16,760 nt of DNA. It comes from an uncultured archaeon. GTDB lineage: Archaea; Thermoproteota; CALKCG01; B24. Numbering within the stretch: the stretch's first letter is position 1; each line of letters starts with the position of its first letter. The translations under genes and the position numbers were made by a program. The DNA lies in contig CALKCG010000017.1 in the NCBI GenBank assembly GCA_938082915.1, positions 1 to 16,760 of the forward strand. Direction: 5' to 3'. The notes under the pieces are model-generated. The model ran no database searches, had not been told where the DNA came from, and saw only the letters and a list, made by a program, of their open reading frames with translations. Below are positions 13,884 through 16,760 of the stretch, one piece after another.

Positions 13884-15098
13884 TCATAGCAATTTAGATA
13901 TTTTTTCTAAAGTGTTGCAGAGTAAGTTCACCTCCTCTATTGTGTTATATATGTAGAAGGAAGCTCTAACGGAGCTTTGTACTCCAAGTCTTCTATGTAA
14001 AGGCTCAGCGCAGTGGAGACCAGACCTAACGGCTATGTTCTCAAGTTCGTCGAGAAATAGTGCAACGTCATGGCTGTTGATGTTTTTAACGTTAAAAGCT
14101 ATGAGGCCGCCTCTATCTTCAGCTCTCTTAGGCCCGTAGATTGTTACTGACTCTAAATCGCCGAGTCTTATAAGAGCCAAGTCTGTCAACTGGACTTCAT
14201 GCTTACGCACATTATCCATTCCGATTTTCTCAAGATATTCGACCGCTGCTGCAAGCCCCATCGCTCCGGCGACGTTTGGAGTGCCTGGCTCGAACCTCCA
14301 TGGCATGTCATTCCACTCAGGTTTCACAAGATCGACTTTACTTATCATCTCCCCACCTCCAAAAGCTGGCTGAAGTACGTTTGAAGCATCCTTACTCACG
14401 TAGAGGACTCCTATACCCGTAGGTCCAAGCATTTTATGTCCGCTGAAGACTAAGAAATCGCATCCAAGCTTTTTCACATCTATGGGGATGTGTGGAGTTG
14501 ATTGCGCTGCATCCACGAGTACTAGAATTTCACGCTCATGAGCTAGTTTAACGAGCTTCTCGACGGGGTTGATTGTTCCAACCACGTTCGATACGTAGTT
14601 TAGAGCTAACAATTTAGTCCGCTTGGATAAGAGAGACGTGAAGTTTTCCACATCCAGATATCCGTCGTCGGTTATGTCTAAGAATTTTAGCTTTACTTTA
14701 AACTTGTCACGTACGATCTGCCAAGGGACTAGATTTGAATGGTGCTCCATAACTGTCGTAATCACTTCGTCTCCAGGATTCCAGTCTAAACCATAGGCGA
14801 CTATGTTGACGCCCTCCGTGGCATTTTTAGTGAAAATAACTTCACTGGGGTCAGCTCCTATGAACTTTGCAATAGTCTCCCTAGAGTTTTCATACAACGT
14901 GGTCACCTCTTGAGACAACCTATATAAACCCCTATGTACGTTAGCCGTGTACCGTTCATAGTAGCGAACTACGGCATCTATGACTTGACGCGGTTTAAGG
15001 GTTGTAGCGGCATTGTCCAAGTAGATTAGAGGTTTACCGTCCTCCCTACGCAATGATAACATTGGGAAGTCTTTACGTATGGACTCGGAGTTTAACAT
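13884..15098 (-). CDS. sufS: Cysteine desulfurase, SufS/CsdA type
   Basis: 404 residues from ATG 15098 (TTG 15107 would add three). It is a group II cysteine desulfurase: N-terminal IRKDFPML and YLDNAATTLKP, His pair in EHHSNLVPW, the PLP aspartate in VLVDAAQS (Asp196), the PLP lysine in FSGHKMLGPTG (Lys222), and the catalytic cysteine in RSGLHCAEP (Cys363) on the short loop typical of SufS. It releases cysteine sulfur as a persulfide for Fe-S clusters, tRNA thiolation or sulfur carrier proteins such as the MoaD-like protein here. No sufBCD or sufE/U is in view. The ATG start matches where family members begin and follows a weak GTGAG. The promoter region, shared with the divergent ABC permease, carries one regulatory box for each gene. 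Ends in TGA. Confidence 0.93.
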   Translation of the reverse strand: MLNSESIRKDFPMLSLRREDGKPLIYLDNAATTLKPRQVIDAVVRYYERYTANVHRGLYRLSQEVTTLYENSRETIAKFIGADPSEVIFTKNATEGVNIVAYGLDWNPGDEVITTVMEHHSNLVPWQIVRDKFKVKLKFLDITDDGYLDVENFTSLLSKRTKLLALNYVSNVVGTINPVEKLVKLAHEREILVLVDAAQSTPHIPIDVKKLGCDFLVFSGHKMLGPTGIGVLYVSKDASNVLQPAFGGGEMISKVDLVKPEWNDMPWRFEPGTPNVAGAMGLAAAVEYLEKIGMDNVRKHEVQLTDLALIRLGDLESVTIYGPKRAEDRGGLIAFNVKNINSHDVALFLDELENIAVRSGLHCAEPLHRRLGVQSSVRASFYIYNTIEEVNLLCNTLEKISKLL

Positions 15099-15134
15099 AG
15101 AGGCCAACTCACGCTATTCATCTTAAGTTTAGAG

Positions 15135-15158
15135 ATAACGCAGTTATAAATTTAACAT
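15135..15158 (-). promoter_or_regulatory. Promoter and operator box of sufS
   Basis: The perfect palindromic box ATAAC-GCA-GTTAT lies at 15135-15147, centred 34 bp before TTG 15107 and 43 bp before ATG 15098. It overlaps or directly follows the AT-rich TATA region (AAATTTATAA, minus strand). Confidence 0.6.
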
Positions 15159-15178
15159 AAAACTTATAACACTGTTAA
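15153..15178 (+). promoter_or_regulatory. Promoter and operator box of the ABC permease gene
   Basis: A TATA-like TAACATAAAACTT (about 15153-15164) is followed by the box ATAAC-ACT-GTTAA at 15166-15178, centred 46 bp before ATG 15218 and 31 bp (about three helical turns) from the sufS box, so two dimers could sit on the same DNA face. Confidence 0.5.
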
Positions 15179-15217
15179 GCTTACTCAATATAAGCTTAGC
15201 CCAAGGGTGAGCTATCT

Positions 15218-16366
15218 ATGCGGGTCACAACTCTTGTTTTAAAGAATCTTTCAAGAAGGAAAGGACGTTCAATTTTCAGTTCCATTGGATTGATACTTGC
15301 AACCGCTGTGATCGTCTCGGTATTCACCATTACTCGTTCTATGGAGGTGCAAATTAGTGATGAAATAGAAAAATATGGACCAAACATAATAGTAACACCT
15401 AAAGCCGAGTCGATAAGCGTTCCTTATGGAAGCGTCGTTATAGGCGATGTCACGATCCCCGAAAGCTCTGTGTACAAGATTTATGCGATTCCAAACAAGC
15501 AAAACATTAGAGTTGTATCCCCAAAACTTTACGGTCAAGTTCAATATGGAAACAATAGCATTCTTATCGTTGGGATTATTCCAGAGATGGAAATTGAACT
15601 TAAAAAATGGTGGAACGTCAGTGGTTCGCTGCCTCAAAATGATTCTAATGAAGCAATTGCAGGCTCAGCGGTAAAGTCGTCGCTTGGCTTAACAATAGGC
15701 TCAACTATTCAAGTCAAGAATATCAGCCTTACCATAGTTGGCTTTCTAATGGAAATGGGTTCCATCGATGACTACTCTATATTCTTGCCGCTACGGACAG
15801 CTCAAAAACTACTCAATCTCACTGATCGGGTCAGCATAATAGAGGTGGGAGCACTTTGCAGAAACTGTCCGGTTGAGGTAATTTCTCAGCAGATAATGGA
15901 CACTATTCCAGGTGTTAAGGCGACTCCAATCAAGCAGGCAGTTGAGACCAGAATGAAAACTGTTGAGCAGACGGCTAGTTTTTCACTCCTTTTAGCCTCA
16001 ATAATCCTCATAGTCGGCTGTGCCAGCGTCATGAACACGATGTTGACCTCTATTCATGAAAGGATGAGGGAGATCGGTATATTTATGGCCCTTGGAGCCG
16101 ACAACAGTCATTTATATAAAATGTTTCTCTTGGAATCTGCGATTTTAGGCTTAATCAGCGGACTAATAGGTACAATTGTAGGCTTGTTTTTATCGATAAT
16201 ACTCGGGTCCACCCTCATAAAAGTCACCATAAACCCTGCTGACGCCCCGATTTATACCATTCCACTCGCCATTATTCTATCGGTTTCAGTATGTCTAATT
16301 GCAAGCCTTTACCCCGCTTGGAGGGCTACCAAAATAGATCCCGTCAAAGCATTGAGGAGCGTGTAA
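15218..16366 (+). CDS. ABC transporter permease, MacB/FtsX (LolE-like) family
   Basis: 382 residues with the classic layout: one N-terminal membrane helix (about 21-38), an extracytoplasmic MacB-type periplasmic-core domain (about 40-245), and three C-terminal helices (about 253-275, 302-332, 346-365) ending in YPAWRATKIDPVKALR, the family's signature tail. Such permeases work as mechanotransmitters with an ATPase; substrates vary (lipoproteins, peptides, cell-envelope effectors) and cannot be told here. A CRNC pair (Cys214, Cys217) lies in the extracytoplasmic domain. GGTGAG just before ATG 15218 is a fair ribosome binding site. The ATPase gene follows after 2 bases. The promoter shares the divergent region with sufS and has its own regulatory box. 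Confidence 0.9.
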   Translation: MRVTTLVLKNLSRRKGRSIFSSIGLILATAVIVSVFTITRSMEVQISDEIEKYGPNIIVTPKAESISVPYGSVVIGDVTIPESSVYKIYAIPNKQNIRVVSPKLYGQVQYGNNSILIVGIIPEMEIELKKWWNVSGSLPQNDSNEAIAGSAVKSSLGLTIGSTIQVKNISLTIVGFLMEMGSIDDYSIFLPLRTAQKLLNLTDRVSIIEVGALCRNCPVEVISQQIMDTIPGVKATPIKQAVETRMKTVEQTASFSLLLASIILIVGCASVMNTMLTSIHERMREIGIFMALGADNSHLYKMFLLESAILGLISGLIGTIVGLFLSIILGSTLIKVTINPADAPIYTIPLAIILSVSVCLIASLYPAWRATKIDPVKALRSV

Positions 16367-16368
16367 AT

Positions 16369-16760
16369 ATGATAGCATTAAAAGGGGTTACGAAGATTTA
16401 TGAAGTGGAGAGAATCCCCATTCTCGCCTTAGATAATGTGAACTTAAAAATTGAAAAAGGCGATTTTCTTGCCGTTATGGGACCAAGCGGAAGCGGAAAG
16501 TCAACGCTCCTCTACACGATTGGGGGGCTATTAACACCAACCAAGGGCGATGTAGTAGTAAATGGCACATCGATCTATAAATTAACCCCTCGGGAACGGA
16601 GCAAATTTAGACGGGAAAACGTGGGCTTCATCTTCCAAACTTTTGAATTGTTGCCATACTTGACGGCACTGGAAAACGTCATGCTTCCACTATACCTAAG
16701 CGGCATTCCCTCGACTGAACAAGAGGAAGTAGCAAAAGAAGCTCTTTACAAGGTTGGATT
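16369..16760 (+). CDS. ABC transporter ATP-binding protein, MacB/LolD type, C-terminus cut by window edge
   Basis: The first 130 codons of a LolD/MacB-type ATPase: Walker A GPSGSGKST, the typical LLYTIGGLLTPTKGDV stretch, and the Q-loop in VGFIFQTFELLPYLTALEN. Signature and Walker B motifs lie beyond the window. ATG 16369 starts two bases after the permease stop, with GAGGAG about ten bases upstream inside the permease gene, so the two are one operon and should form one exporter or envelope-acting complex. Confidence 0.93.
   Translation, partial: MIALKGVTKIYEVERIPILALDNVNLKIEKGDFLAVMGPSGSGKSTLLYTIGGLLTPTKGDVVVNGTSIYKLTPRERSKFRRENVGFIFQTFELLPYLTALENVMLPLYLSGIPSTEQEEVAKEALYKVG

Noticed and set aside
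4491..15178. The palindromic box as a SurR site (sulfur response regulator of Thermococcales)
   Set aside because: The SurR consensus I know is GTT-N3-AAC; here the half-sites are in the opposite order (AAC-N3-GTT), and no SurR-like ArsR protein is in the window.
1..16760. tRNA, rRNA or CRISPR arrays
   Set aside because: No cloverleaf T-arm consensus in a tRNA context, no rRNA-like stretch and no regularly spaced direct repeats were found by eye.

Overview
The window looks like a piece of a chromosome from an archaeon, probably of the Thermoproteota (TACK) side. The evidence is a class I lysyl-tRNA synthetase, a His-type archaeal Thi4 thiazole synthase, an archaeal O-phosphoserine sulfhydrylase relative, promoters with TATA boxes placed for leaderless or near-leaderless transcripts, and GTG/TTG starts. 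I cannot name the genus. No rRNA, tRNA or CRISPR array was seen.

Layout. 1-3874: a partial agmatinase (minus), a TIM-barrel sugar isomerase, a small membrane protein and lysS (plus). 3875-4213: no recognised gene. 4214-5668 (minus): a MoaD/ThiS-like protein ending in Gly-Gly and a CobW-family GTPase. 5760-8217: a run of broken genes, larE, fdhD and a DUF488 (YeaO-like) gene on plus and an FTR1 iron permease on minus. 8248-8571 (minus): a small HTH regulator with a CxxC. 8612-9263: a decayed gene fragment and unassigned sequence. 9264-10391 (minus): a JAMM metallopeptidase and, upstream of it, the frameshifted and truncated remains of an O-phosphoserine sulfhydrylase with a ParB/SerK-like N-terminal domain. 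10485-11411: serA, divergent from that remnant. 11547-12575: three small proteins, one membrane-anchored with a CxxC and one a zinc-ribbon type. 12632-13394: thi4 with one frameshift. 13395-13883: no intact gene, but a GC-rich patch that may be an insertion-sequence end or structured RNA. 13884-15098 (minus): the cysteine desulfurase sufS. 15218-16760: a MacB/FtsX-type ABC permease and the start of its ATPase.

Main observation. A 13-bp palindromic box, ATAAC-N3-GTTAT with small variations (WTAAC-N3-GTWAW), lies just upstream of eight starts: the MoaD-like gene, the HTH regulator, the O-phosphoserine sulfhydrylase remnant, serA, the small CxxC membrane protein, thi4, sufS and the ABC permease. 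At most of these it sits 9-15 bp downstream of a TATA-like element, where a bound repressor would block transcription. Only one other full match was found, inside the gene before lysS. The targets with known roles make serine and cysteine, release or carry sulfur, or build the thiamin thiazole. I infer a previously unlinked cysteine/sulfur regulon, with the autoregulated HTH-CxxC protein as the best candidate regulator in the window.

Decay. At least six genes are broken while their neighbours (lysS, serA, sufS, cobW) are intact. Where nonsense codons interrupt otherwise readable frames, they are all TGA. Intact genes here clearly use TGA as stop, so I read this as pseudogene decay or base-call error, not a changed genetic code.
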